Notes: a model not told the origin generated them from the letters alone. 6,764 nt of DNA from Ignavibacteria bacterium (GCA_027347545.1 DAIEQT010000446.1:1-6764); one strand, 5' to 3'. Counted from the stretch's first letter, positions 1 through 6,498 are shown. Numbers and translations are program-made.

Positions 1-1
1 G

Positions 2-856
2 AAACAAATTAGCGAACTAACATTGAAATCGGAAAAAGATCAGGCGGATATTGCCAATCTCAAAAAGCTTATTTCGCAATTAAGAGGAAGTATAAATCAG
101 AGAGATTTACTTGTTCGAGACTTAGTTGACAGCTTGTTAGTTGTATTCATTAAGTCGCCGCAAAATTTAACTCAGAAAGAAAGGCGAGTTATGGTTACCA
201 AAGTTAACAAAGGCAATCTGTTCAATAATGTTAAGCGTGCAATAGAAGATAACATTAACTTCACAAAAGTTACTCAAATGACGGCAAGTGATTTTTACAA
301 AATGAAAAAACAACACCATGATTTTGATAAGGTTTGGAAACAAATTGGACCAAGATTAAGCAGCGTTTATCTAAGAGAGAAAGATAAGAAGTTGGAGATT
401 GCTCAAATTGACACTTTGTTTGTTCAATGGAACAATCAGATGAATAACGAAATTTGGAGAAGTATCCATGCATTATTCATGGAAAAAAATATTAGCATGA
501 TTTCATTCAGCAACTCAAACCAGTTTGTAGATAAAATGAACTCATACATTGAGGATCAAATCAAAAACCTTGATGTTAAAAGTAGAGATGAGTCGGAAGA
601 AATCTTTTATACATTCACCGATAGTGTTTATTTCAAAACAGTTGAGAAGAAGTGGATCCCGGTTCTGCTTGAGAACAATATGATGACTCAAGCAGAGAAA
701 GATTTGATTGAAGCAAAAATCAAAGAATGGAAAGATGAAATGGCTCCGTCGTATGCATACATCGGTTTCATCTTAGTCGGAGTTATAATTATCGCAGTAA
801 TTTTATATGCTTTCAGAAAAACGAAAAAGACATTATCTAAGCCAGTCATATCTTGA
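2..856 (+). CDS. Coiled-coil protein with C-terminal membrane anchor, 5' end missing
   Basis: I do not recognise the family. The reading frame is open to the window edge, so the true start lies upstream; a TTG at 23 is in frame but is probably internal, because the seven codons before it continue the same charged heptad-like pattern. Of 284 visible residues, about 1-40 look like coiled coil (repeated Leu/Ile with Lys, Glu and Gln). The middle is charged, helical and rich in Asn, Lys and Phe, with no catalytic motif I can name. Residues about 253-271 form one strongly hydrophobic segment ending in LYAF, followed by the basic tail RKTKK. By the positive-inside rule the short tail would be cytoplasmic and the large domain periplasmic, which requires a signal peptide in the unseen part. 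The gene is followed by a strong terminator, so it is not cotranscribed with the response regulator. Confidence 0.85.
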   Translation, partial: KQISELTLKSEKDQADIANLKKLISQLRGSINQRDLLVRDLVDSLLVVFIKSPQNLTQKERRVMVTKVNKGNLFNNVKRAIEDNINFTKVTQMTASDFYKMKKQHHDFDKVWKQIGPRLSSVYLREKDKKLEIAQIDTLFVQWNNQMNNEIWRSIHALFMEKNISMISFSNSNQFVDKMNSYIEDQIKNLDVKSRDESEEIFYTFTDSVYFKTVEKKWIPVLLENNMMTQAEKDLIEAKIKEWKDEMAPSYAYIGFILVGVIIIAVILYAFRKTKKTLSKPVIS

Positions 857-885
857 GAGTGATTACAAGCACACTAACCCTTTCG

Positions 886-912
886 ATCCCGCTTTACGGC
901 GGGATTTTTTTT
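886..912 (+). terminator. Rho-independent terminator after the membrane-anchored protein gene
   Basis: A perfect 7-bp stem, ATCCCGC (886-892) with GCGGGAT (899-905), encloses a 6-base loop and runs into eight consecutive T (905-912). It begins 30 bases after the stop codon at 854-856. Stem, GC content and T tract all fit an intrinsic terminator. Confidence 0.9.
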
Positions 913-931
913 CACTAGCAAGCAACAAAAA

Positions 932-963
932 ACTGCATTTTCTGAGCGAAAAAGCAGCTTTTC
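932..963 (+). other. Two mutually exclusive hairpins in the leader upstream of the response regulator
   Basis: Hairpin A pairs 932-941 (CTGCATTTTC) with 947-956 (GAAAAAGCAG), with one A-A mismatch and a 5-base loop. Hairpin B pairs 946-951 (CGAAAA) with 958-963 (TTTTCG), with a 6-base loop. They share bases 946-956, so only one can form at a time. Hairpin A is followed by a CTTTTC stretch. The pairing is seen directly; a role such as attenuation is inference. No strong promoter sequence was recognised between the terminator and base 1105. Confidence 0.4.
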
Positions 964-1091
964 GGAAAGTTATAAATCTGCAATCACTTGCCTTATCCAT
1001 GTCGTAAAACCGACCACATCATTTTGCAAGTAATCGCTACATACAAACTTGATAGCCCCGGTTAAATTAGCTCCCAGAAATTCAATAATTC

Positions 1092-1096
1092 AAGGA
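1092..1096 (+). promoter_or_regulatory. Shine-Dalgarno site that fixes the response regulator start
   Basis: AAGGA lies 9 bases before the ATG at 1106. It supports that start over an in-frame TTG at 1049, which would add 19 residues unlike any receiver-domain N-terminus. Confidence 0.7.
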
Positions 1097-1105
1097 CAAG
1101 TAAAA

Positions 1106-1513
1106 ATGAATATTCTAGTTGTTGACGCTGCCAGTGTTGTTAGACGAAAATTGATAAAATATTTACAGCTGGAAGAAAAGTTTCACTTTGTGTTTGAAAC
1201 CCAAACCGTGAAAGAAGCACAAAGAATTATGGGAACAATAAAAATTGATGTGATCATATTTGATATACAACTGCCTGATAAATCCGGCCTAGATCTGATG
1301 CTGCTGCGGCATAAACTTCTTTATAGACCGGTAATGATAGTTTGTTCAAATTACGGCTGGCCGCAATACCTGAATGCCTATGATAATTTGTCTGTTGATT
1401 ACTTCTTTGATAAATCAACAGAACTTCTTGAACTAAAATTGTTCATCAAAAATCTGGTGGATAAAAGCGACGACTATTCCAGAGTATTAAGTCATAATCA
1501 AAATTTCAACTAA
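1106..1513 (+). CDS. Single-domain response regulator (receiver domain only)
   Basis: This 135-residue protein is one CheY-like receiver domain with no output domain. It opens with the beta-1 strand NILVVD. The phosphoacceptor is Asp53 in the stretch IIFDIQLPDKSG, with the usual Pro57 and Gly61 after it. Ser81 (VCSN) takes the place of the conserved Thr/Ser, and Lys103 in FFDKS is the conserved lysine. The acidic pair that binds Mg2+ is incomplete: Asp7 is present but the next position is Ala8 (VVDAAS), so phosphorylation may be weakened or metal binding altered. Residues after about 120 form a short polar tail. Receivers of this kind usually act through protein contacts with a kinase, phosphatase or other partner; none is encoded nearby. 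The stop codon is 18 bases before the next start, so the gene is very likely cotranscribed with the lipoprotein that follows. Phosphorylation by a histidine kinase encoded elsewhere is inferred. Confidence 0.93.
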   Translation: MNILVVDAASVVRRKLIKYLQLEEKFHFVFETQTVKEAQRIMGTIKIDVIIFDIQLPDKSGLDLMLLRHKLLYRPVMIVCSNYGWPQYLNAYDNLSVDYFFDKSTELLELKLFIKNLVDKSDDYSRVLSHNQNFN

Positions 1514-1531
1514 AAAATATAGGAGGCTGAC

Positions 1532-2581
1532 ATGAAACGTTATGCTGATTTCATTCTATCATTCACATTAATAATAATTACAGCGTTAGCGGTTAATGGC
1601 TGTAAAGACCCTTTCGATATTAACGAACCGCAAACTGTTAACAGTAGTGAAACACAAAAGTTTATGAAAATTGCTGAAAGTAGTTCTTCTGTTAACTCGT
1701 TCACCCCAAATTATAATGAAGAACAAGCTATGGCTCTTGCGGGCGCTCTCGGGAAAAACCTTTATCCAATCCGGATTGGACAAAAAATGAAGCTTGTGGA
1801 TAAAAGTTTAACTCTCGTTAAAGACAGTACGACAGCTACCGGAACGCTAGTTCAAAAATATGACGGGCAATTAATAATTCAAGGCTCGTTTCAGGAGCCA
1901 ACAATCGGTATGAACTCACATGTGGATACAACCATTACTAAGAATTTTTCCACTACAGTTACCAGAAAAATTCAATTCAAAAAGGTTGCCAACACTGGAA
2001 ACGATACAATTGACTGGAAGGTAAACGCCGTCTCCCTTTCCAGTGGAGGGACTGCGGGAGACAATATTCAAATCGTAAAACTGATTCTTACAACTCAAGA
2101 TGGAACCGAAGTGGTGATAGATGATCCGAATACATTTTTCTTCAAAGCCGGAAAAGAAAAGAAGTATAAAGATCATGACGAGGAGGAAGAAGAGGAAATG
2201 GATGATAATGACAACCATGGGTTTGAAGCCGGGCTCAGTATTGGAGGGCACGGTTGGAAAAATCTACTTACATGGTACAGAAAAAATCAACCTATAAAAC
2301 TTACGGTTGAAATCTTGAGCAGATCAGCCGATCCGGATTTCATTACTGTTACTTACGGTGCAATGATGTACGGCAATTCGAGATCGAAAGAAAAATTTAA
2401 TTTAGTATCCAGCAATCAGGAAGGGTCCTATTATAGAAAGATTTATGAGCGAAAATTGTACACACATTCTTTTGCTGCAAGAATGCACGCAGTAGTAAAT
2501 GCATTACCGAGAAATGTAGTGTACGATACCGATACGAGTGTTGAAGAAAAAACATGGGGAATCCCATACAGAGTTAAATAA
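1532..2581 (+). CDS. Unrecognised lipoprotein with an acidic run
   Basis: I do not recognise this 349-residue protein. The start is set by a strong AGGAGG (1521-1526) 5 bases before the ATG. Residues 1-23 are a lipoprotein signal peptide: Lys2 and Arg3, a hydrophobic core from about 7 to 20, then the lipobox VNGC with the lipidated cysteine at 24. The mature part begins CKDPFD. Residues about 75-205 are rich in alternating polar and hydrophobic residues with many Thr and Val (for example TTVTRKIQFKK), suggesting beta-strands. A basic cluster, KEKKYK, is followed at once by a run of six Glu (217-222) and further Asp/Asn up to 228, a possible cation-binding or disordered loop. The last 120 residues again look like a folded domain with several Tyr, Arg and Trp. 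There is no cysteine besides Cys24. It probably sits on the outer membrane. Tight spacing to the receiver gene suggests a shared transcript. Confidence 0.88.
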   Translation: MKRYADFILSFTLIIITALAVNGCKDPFDINEPQTVNSSETQKFMKIAESSSSVNSFTPNYNEEQAMALAGALGKNLYPIRIGQKMKLVDKSLTLVKDSTTATGTLVQKYDGQLIIQGSFQEPTIGMNSHVDTTITKNFSTTVTRKIQFKKVANTGNDTIDWKVNAVSLSSGGTAGDNIQIVKLILTTQDGTEVVIDDPNTFFFKAGKEKKYKDHDEEEEEEMDDNDNHGFEAGLSIGGHGWKNLLTWYRKNQPIKLTVEILSRSADPDFITVTYGAMMYGNSRSKEKFNLVSSNQEGSYYRKIYERKLYTHSFAARMHAVVNALPRNVVYDTDTSVEEKTWGIPYRVK

Positions 2582-2617
2582 GTTTTTGCAAAGAGAAAAC
2601 TAACTGATAATAATAAA

Positions 2618-2623
2618 AGGAGG
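2618..2623 (+). promoter_or_regulatory. Strong Shine-Dalgarno site of the second lipoprotein gene
   Basis: AGGAGG lies 8 bases before the ATG at 2632. A nearer ATG at 2624 directly abuts the site and opens only a four-codon frame, so 2632 is the start. Confidence 0.85.
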
Positions 2624-2631
2624 ATGTTACA

Positions 2632-3966
2632 ATGTTAACTTTAAAAAAACACATAGGTCGTCTGCTTTTTGCAGCGGTAATTACAGCTTCACTTTTTTTC
2701 GCTGCATGTTCAAACGATGATAATCCCGTTAATTCAAACGGCGGAACTGCCAAAGTTGCCGGTAGAATATCATCCGGCAATAGTATGGCTAAAGCTTTGA
2801 GCAAAACCAGCGGCTCTGAAACTACAGCATCAGTTCAAGGCGCTGCAGTTGTACTGGCTCAAGTTCAAGCTGATGGATCGTTAAAGATAGTTTCTAATCA
2901 AAGTGTTCAAACTGATGTTTCCGGCAAATTTATTGTTGAAACAAATCTTAGCGGCGCAAATAATCTTGTAGTTGTAGCAACTCAAGGCGCAGCAGAATGG
3001 AAAGCAATTGTATCTGCAACAGTACAAAGCGGAACTACTGTTTACGCACCGCCGCTTAGTGTAGAATCCACTACAGAGACAAACCTCTATATCAAATTGG
3101 TAAGTCAGGGTCGCGCAAACAATATTGATGCTACTGACCTTAAGATTTTATTAAGTGCTCAGGGCGCAGCACATATTGGCGGTAACGCAAACGCCGAAGC
3201 TGAATTCATTAATGCACTGCAAGCTCAGTCGCAAGCTACAGTTCAGGCTTCAGGTAATTCATATTTCGGATTGTCAAGCAGTCAAATTCAAGCAATGCTA
3301 CATGCAAAAGCAGAGGCAAAGGCAAAGTTAGATGCGGCATTATATAACTCCGGTGATACTGAAACTGAATCCGAAAATAATATTAACGAATATGAAGGAT
3401 GGGTTTGCACAAATAGCAGCGTTAACGCAAACGTTCATGCTGAATTAATGATAATTGGTGTAACTACTTTTCTTAATGCAACCGCATCAATGAGCGCAAA
3501 TGGAAGATTAGCAATTGCAAAATCTTTTTATAAGAGATATGCCTTTGTACTAAGTGTTGCTATGAGGCAGCAATTTCAGGCAGCCGGAGCCTCGGACTCA
3601 CAAATTAGCGCTGTTAATTCTGCAAGCAGCTCGTTATATGCTTCGGTAAAAACTTCCAACGATCTGAACCAAATTGCAGATGCTTTTGCTCAATATCATT
3701 CTTCAATAAAAGCCCAGTTGAAACTTACTTTGGCATCTCATGCTAGCGCTGTTGAAACAACAGATACCAGTATTAACTCAGCTGCTTCGGCTAAAACAAT
3801 TTTAAGCGCATCATTAGGCGGAACACTTTCACTCGATGCGATTATCAACGCTTACGTAGCATTCTTCAATTCGGTAAAAACAACAACTCAAACAATGTTT
3901 GTTGGTGCGTCATCAGCTCAAGTAAGCGCAGCTACTCAAATTATGATTCTGGCAAACATGAATTAA
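2632..3966 (+). CDS. Unrecognised lipoprotein: Ig-like N-terminal domain and Ala/Ser-rich helical repeats
   Basis: This 444-residue protein has a lipoprotein signal peptide (Lys5, Lys6, hydrophobic 11-25) ending in FFAAC, with lipidated Cys26. The mature start CSNDDNP resembles the Ser/Asp-rich signals that send Bacteroidota lipoproteins to the cell surface. Residues about 38-135 look like a carboxypeptidase-regulatory or similar Ig-like beta-sandwich: it opens with KVAGRI, has a second strand pair around AAVVLAQV, and the characteristic TDVSGKFIVE turn at 94-103. From about 185 to the end it is helical and very rich in Ala, Ser, Gln and Asn, broken by an acidic stretch at 241-255. A motif of the form F-x-G-x-S-x-x-Q-I/V-x-A appears three times. 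The only other cysteine is Cys259. The role is unknown; a structural or binding part on the cell surface is inferred. It lies 50 bases after the previous gene, probably in the same operon. Confidence 0.88.
   Translation: MLTLKKHIGRLLFAAVITASLFFAACSNDDNPVNSNGGTAKVAGRISSGNSMAKALSKTSGSETTASVQGAAVVLAQVQADGSLKIVSNQSVQTDVSGKFIVETNLSGANNLVVVATQGAAEWKAIVSATVQSGTTVYAPPLSVESTTETNLYIKLVSQGRANNIDATDLKILLSAQGAAHIGGNANAEAEFINALQAQSQATVQASGNSYFGLSSSQIQAMLHAKAEAKAKLDAALYNSGDTETESENNINEYEGWVCTNSSVNANVHAELMIIGVTTFLNATASMSANGRLAIAKSFYKRYAFVLSVAMRQQFQAAGASDSQISAVNSASSSLYASVKTSNDLNQIADAFAQYHSSIKAQLKLTLASHASAVETTDTSINSAASAKTILSASLGGTLSLDAIINAYVAFFNSVKTTTQTMFVGASSAQVSAATQIMILANMN
3184..3963 (+). repeat. Three degenerate helical modules of about 105 residues in the second lipoprotein
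   Basis: The signature occurs at residues 211-221 (YFGLSSSQIQA), 315-327 (FQAAGASDSQISA) and 423-433 (MFVGASSAQVSA, counted with Met422). The key Phe residues are 212, 315 and 423, giving spacings of 103 and 108. Each signature is preceded by a helical stretch of about 20 residues with hydrophobic spacing. Similarity outside the signature is weak and judged by eye, so module boundaries are approximate. Confidence 0.4.
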
Positions 3967-3975
3967 AAATTAATA

Positions 3976-4000
3976 GCGGGACCGGAAAACCCGGTTCCGC
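3976..4000 (+). terminator. GC-rich hairpin after the second lipoprotein gene, possible terminator
   Basis: A 10-bp stem pairs GCGGGACCGG (3976-3985) with CCGGTTCCGC (3991-4000), with a single G-T wobble and a 5-base AAAAC loop. It begins 9 bases after the stop codon. Only three T follow (GTTTAG), so termination may be partial, or the hairpin may instead protect the 3' end of the upstream transcript. Confidence 0.6.
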
Positions 4001-4057
4001 GTTTAGAAAATGAAAATAAATAACAGAGTGAACAAATTATTATAGTAGATTATTACA

Positions 4058-6478
4058 ATGTCAAAATTTAATTACCCGTTGAGTGGAAAGGTCGGAAGTA
4101 TAATAGTTCTTCTGATCGTTTCTTTTTTATATCTATCGCCGCATCAAATTAAAGCTGATGGCAGAGTTGAGGTAACAGGATCAATTCAAGTGAAAACAGA
4201 TTCGAGTATTACGGTAAACTCATTGGAATTCTTAGTCAATTCATCAACTAAGATTTCCGGATCTATGAGTAGCAGTTTACCATTTGACAGCCTCAAAGTT
4301 GGTAGCTTAGTTAAAATTGAAGCAGAGTCCAAGATTGTTGGCAAACTTGTTGCAACCAAAATCCGATTAATGACGGCTAAAATAAATCTTGAGTTGAACG
4401 GAAAAATAACGGCACGCACCACAAATTCGATAACTGTAAAGGGAACTGAAGTTTTTGTAGATGCAAACACAATCATATTTACACAATTTCACGCCGCTCT
4501 TAGTTTTGCGGATTTGAAAGTAGGCGACAGTGTATTAGTGAAAGCAACTCAAGCGGTAGGCGGTCAATTAACTGCTGTGGCTATAATTGTGAAGACGGAA
4601 AACACCCGGCAGGAAATTGAGCTTGAAGGAAAGATTCAGGCAATCATCGGCACATCAATAAAAGTGAAAGATATTGTGTTCTTTGTTGATAGCTCAACGA
4701 TCATTCTTTCGCATCATAAATCAATTCTTCATTTCAGCGACTTGAAAGTTGGTGACGAAGTGGAGGTGAGGGGATTCTTACGCTCGGATTCAACTTATCT
4801 GGCTTTGTACATCCGTGTGGAGAATGAGGAGTTTGAGCAAAAGGAATTAGAAATTGAAGGAACAATAAGTGCAATTGCCTCCGGCAGCATCACTGTAAAC
4901 ATGGTAACTTTTAAGGTTGATTCCAGCACCGTGATATATGCTCACGAAGGTGGAGTTCTTAGCTTCTCCGATTTGAAAGTTGGTGACCGGGTTGAAGTAA
5001 AAGCGATTCTGCTTAGCGATAGTACCTATAAAGCTGTCAGAATTAAATTAGAAAATGAAGTCTCGGATAATGAGCTGGAAGTTGCCGGCTTAATTGATTC
5101 GGTAAGTACCGATAATTTTACAGTGGGCGGTTACAAAATTTTTGTAAACACTCAGACCAAAATTTATAACCAGTTTAAGCAGAGCCTTACTTTTGCAGAT
5201 TTGAAAGTAGGAACATTTGTAGTTGTTAAAGCCAATTTACAAAACACTACTTATCTGGCAGCAACAATAAAAGTTAGAAACAATAATAACGCGGAATCAA
5301 ATTTTACCGGCGCAATAGAATCCATAAGCGGAAGTTCCATAACGGTAAAGGGATTAGTCTTTGTTACGGATCAAAATACTGAGTTTTTGGATGACAACCG
5401 GAACACCATTACAATAAGTGATTTGAAGATCGGGCAGATTGTAAAAATTAAAGCTACTCTTCAAAGCGGAAACCAATATTTAGCTCTTAGAGTTATAGCT
5501 AAGAATTTCTGGCGCCCGACCGTTAAAGTTGAAGGAGCCATAGAAAACTTAACGCTTACTTCAATTACCGTTATGGGAAAAACTTTCGCTGTAGATTCAT
5601 CAACACTTGTTGTGGGGCATGGAACCGGCATAATCACTTTTGCAAGTCTAACTTTAGGATTGAATGTAGAAGTGAAAGGATCTTTGACTACAGCCGGTGT
5701 TTTAACTGCAAAACTAATCAAGGTTCATCCAGCTCATGAATTTGAAGTACACGGTAAGATTGATACGCTCTCTGCAAATCAATTTGTCGTTGCCGGATTA
5801 ACAATCAAGACTGATCAGAATACAGTTTATTACGATGAGTTTGATAAACAAGTAACTTTCGATAGCCTTAAAGTCAATCAGCTGGTAGAAGTTAAATATG
5901 TAAAGACGGTAACAAACGAAAATCTTGCTGTTAAGGTTGAGATTGAAAAGGATCCTCATTCTGTTCAGTTTAACGGAATAGTAACAGCAACTAGCGCAAA
6001 CAGTATTCGTCTCTCAATTCCTTCATTTTCGTTAACAAGCAATACTGTGTTTATTAGTTCCACTTACTCTCCGGTACAATCTTCTTCAATTAAGGTTGGA
6101 CAAAGTGTAACTGTTTGGGCTGATCAATCGCCAAATGGAAGTTTACAAGCGGTTCAGGTTCAACAAATATCCGCTGCAGTAACAGCAATTGAAGGAAATA
6201 AGGATAAACTCCCGGTTTCTTACGAGCTGAAACAGAACTATCCTAATCCGTTCAACCCAACTACGGAAATTGCATTTACTTTGGCAAACCAAGAAAATGT
6301 GAGTTTAGTAGTTTATAACATAATTGGGCAGGAAGTTGCAACGTTGATAAGCAGCCCAATGAGCGCTGGTGCTCATGTAGTTAAATTTAACGCGGCTAAT
6401 CTATCATCCGGAATTTATTTATACAGATTGAAAGCCGGAAACTTTGTTTCTATTAAGAAAATGATTCTTCTCAAATAA
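4058..6478 (+). CDS. T9SS-exported protein with nine tandem DUF5666-like repeats
   Basis: This 806-residue protein has a Sec signal peptide (basic Lys3 and Lys11, hydrophobic 14-26, likely cleavage after Ala33 in IKADG). Residues 37 to about 703 are nine repeats of 73-77 residues matching the DUF5666 pattern: a strand with a conserved Gly, an ITV strand, a VDSST strand, the S/A-D-L-K-V-G-D core and a closing strand. After a linker, residues 727-806 form a T9SS type A sorting domain (NYPNPFNPTT, YNIIGQEVATL, SSGIYLYRLKAG, ending KKMILLK). In T9SS bacteria this domain directs passage through the outer membrane, is then removed, and the protein is released or attached to lipopolysaccharide. No catalytic residues are evident, so a structural, adhesive or ligand-binding surface role is inferred. 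The start is firm, since an in-frame TAG lies at 4046-4048. No clear Shine-Dalgarno precedes it, unlike the two lipoproteins. Confidence 0.94.
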   Translation: MSKFNYPLSGKVGSIIVLLIVSFLYLSPHQIKADGRVEVTGSIQVKTDSSITVNSLEFLVNSSTKISGSMSSSLPFDSLKVGSLVKIEAESKIVGKLVATKIRLMTAKINLELNGKITARTTNSITVKGTEVFVDANTIIFTQFHAALSFADLKVGDSVLVKATQAVGGQLTAVAIIVKTENTRQEIELEGKIQAIIGTSIKVKDIVFFVDSSTIILSHHKSILHFSDLKVGDEVEVRGFLRSDSTYLALYIRVENEEFEQKELEIEGTISAIASGSITVNMVTFKVDSSTVIYAHEGGVLSFSDLKVGDRVEVKAILLSDSTYKAVRIKLENEVSDNELEVAGLIDSVSTDNFTVGGYKIFVNTQTKIYNQFKQSLTFADLKVGTFVVVKANLQNTTYLAATIKVRNNNNAESNFTGAIESISGSSITVKGLVFVTDQNTEFLDDNRNTITISDLKIGQIVKIKATLQSGNQYLALRVIAKNFWRPTVKVEGAIENLTLTSITVMGKTFAVDSSTLVVGHGTGIITFASLTLGLNVEVKGSLTTAGVLTAKLIKVHPAHEFEVHGKIDTLSANQFVVAGLTIKTDQNTVYYDEFDKQVTFDSLKVNQLVEVKYVKTVTNENLAVKVEIEKDPHSVQFNGIVTATSANSIRLSIPSFSLTSNTVFISSTYSPVQSSSIKVGQSVTVWADQSPNGSLQAVQVQQISAAVTAIEGNKDKLPVSYELKQNYPNPFNPTTEIAFTLANQENVSLVVYNIIGQEVATLISSPMSAGAHVVKFNAANLSSGIYLYRLKAGNFVSIKKMILLK
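4166..6166 (+). repeat. Nine tandem DUF5666-like protein repeats
   Basis: Repeats begin near residues 37, 111, 187, 264, 340, 414, 489, 562 and 636. The leading conserved glycines are 41, 115, 191, 268, 344, 418, 493, 566 and 640, spaced 74, 76, 77, 76, 74, 75, 73 and 74. Copies 2-5 keep the DLKVG core exactly; copy 6 has DLKIG, copy 7 SLTLG, copy 8 SLKVN and copy 9 SIKVG. At DNA level the copies have largely diverged, but short stretches remain nearly identical, for example 4505-4524 and 5192-5211 (19 of 20 bases), and 4739-4756 and 4970-4987 (17 of 18 bases). Confidence 0.88.
6236..6475 (+). other. Type IX secretion sorting domain (type A) coding segment
   Basis: Eighty C-terminal residues start at Asn727 with NYPNPFNPTT, continue with a strand TEIAFTL, the YNIIGQEVATL segment and SSGIYLYRLKAG, and end in a basic-hydrophobic strand KKMILLK. 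This is the classic T9SS type A domain. It implies that the organism encodes the T9SS machinery elsewhere. Confidence 0.95.
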
Positions 6479-6498
6479 CTTTCCTATATGTGTTCAGC

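Noticed and set aside
970..980. TATAAATCTG as a Bacteroidota-type -7 promoter element (TAnnTTTG)
   Set aside because: It has one mismatch and no convincing -33 element at the right distance, so it cannot be distinguished from chance in AT-rich DNA.
807..1007. A 66-codon open frame overlapping the end of the first gene
   Set aside because: It runs straight through the intrinsic terminator and the hairpin region, has no ribosome binding site, and its translation resembles no protein family.
1049..1105. Upstream TTG start adding 19 residues to the response regulator
   Set aside because: Receiver domains begin with the strand found just after the ATG at 1106, and the Shine-Dalgarno site sits before that ATG.
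2181..2200. Internal AGGAGG followed 11 bases later by an in-frame ATG within the first lipoprotein gene
   Set aside because: The purine tract is explained by the run of Glu codons, and a product starting there would lack the export signal. It might cause ribosome pausing, but nothing in the sequence shows this.
1916..2251. Open frame of 111 codons on the minus strand within the first lipoprotein gene
   Set aside because: It lies wholly opposite a convincing lipoprotein gene. Its hydrophobic Phe/Leu/Ile stretch is the reverse of the Lys/Glu/Asp codons, and it has no supporting ribosome binding site.
2581..2601. Short inverted repeat (AGTTTTT / GAAAACT) between the two lipoprotein genes
   Set aside because: The stem is seven mostly A-T pairs with one wobble and no T tract after it, too weak to call a terminator.
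4166..6166. DUF5666 array as a DNA-level tandem repeat or CRISPR-like array
   Set aside because: The periodicity is in the protein; the DNA copies are largely diverged apart from short conserved stretches of about 20 bases, and the unit of about 225 bases is far too long for CRISPR.
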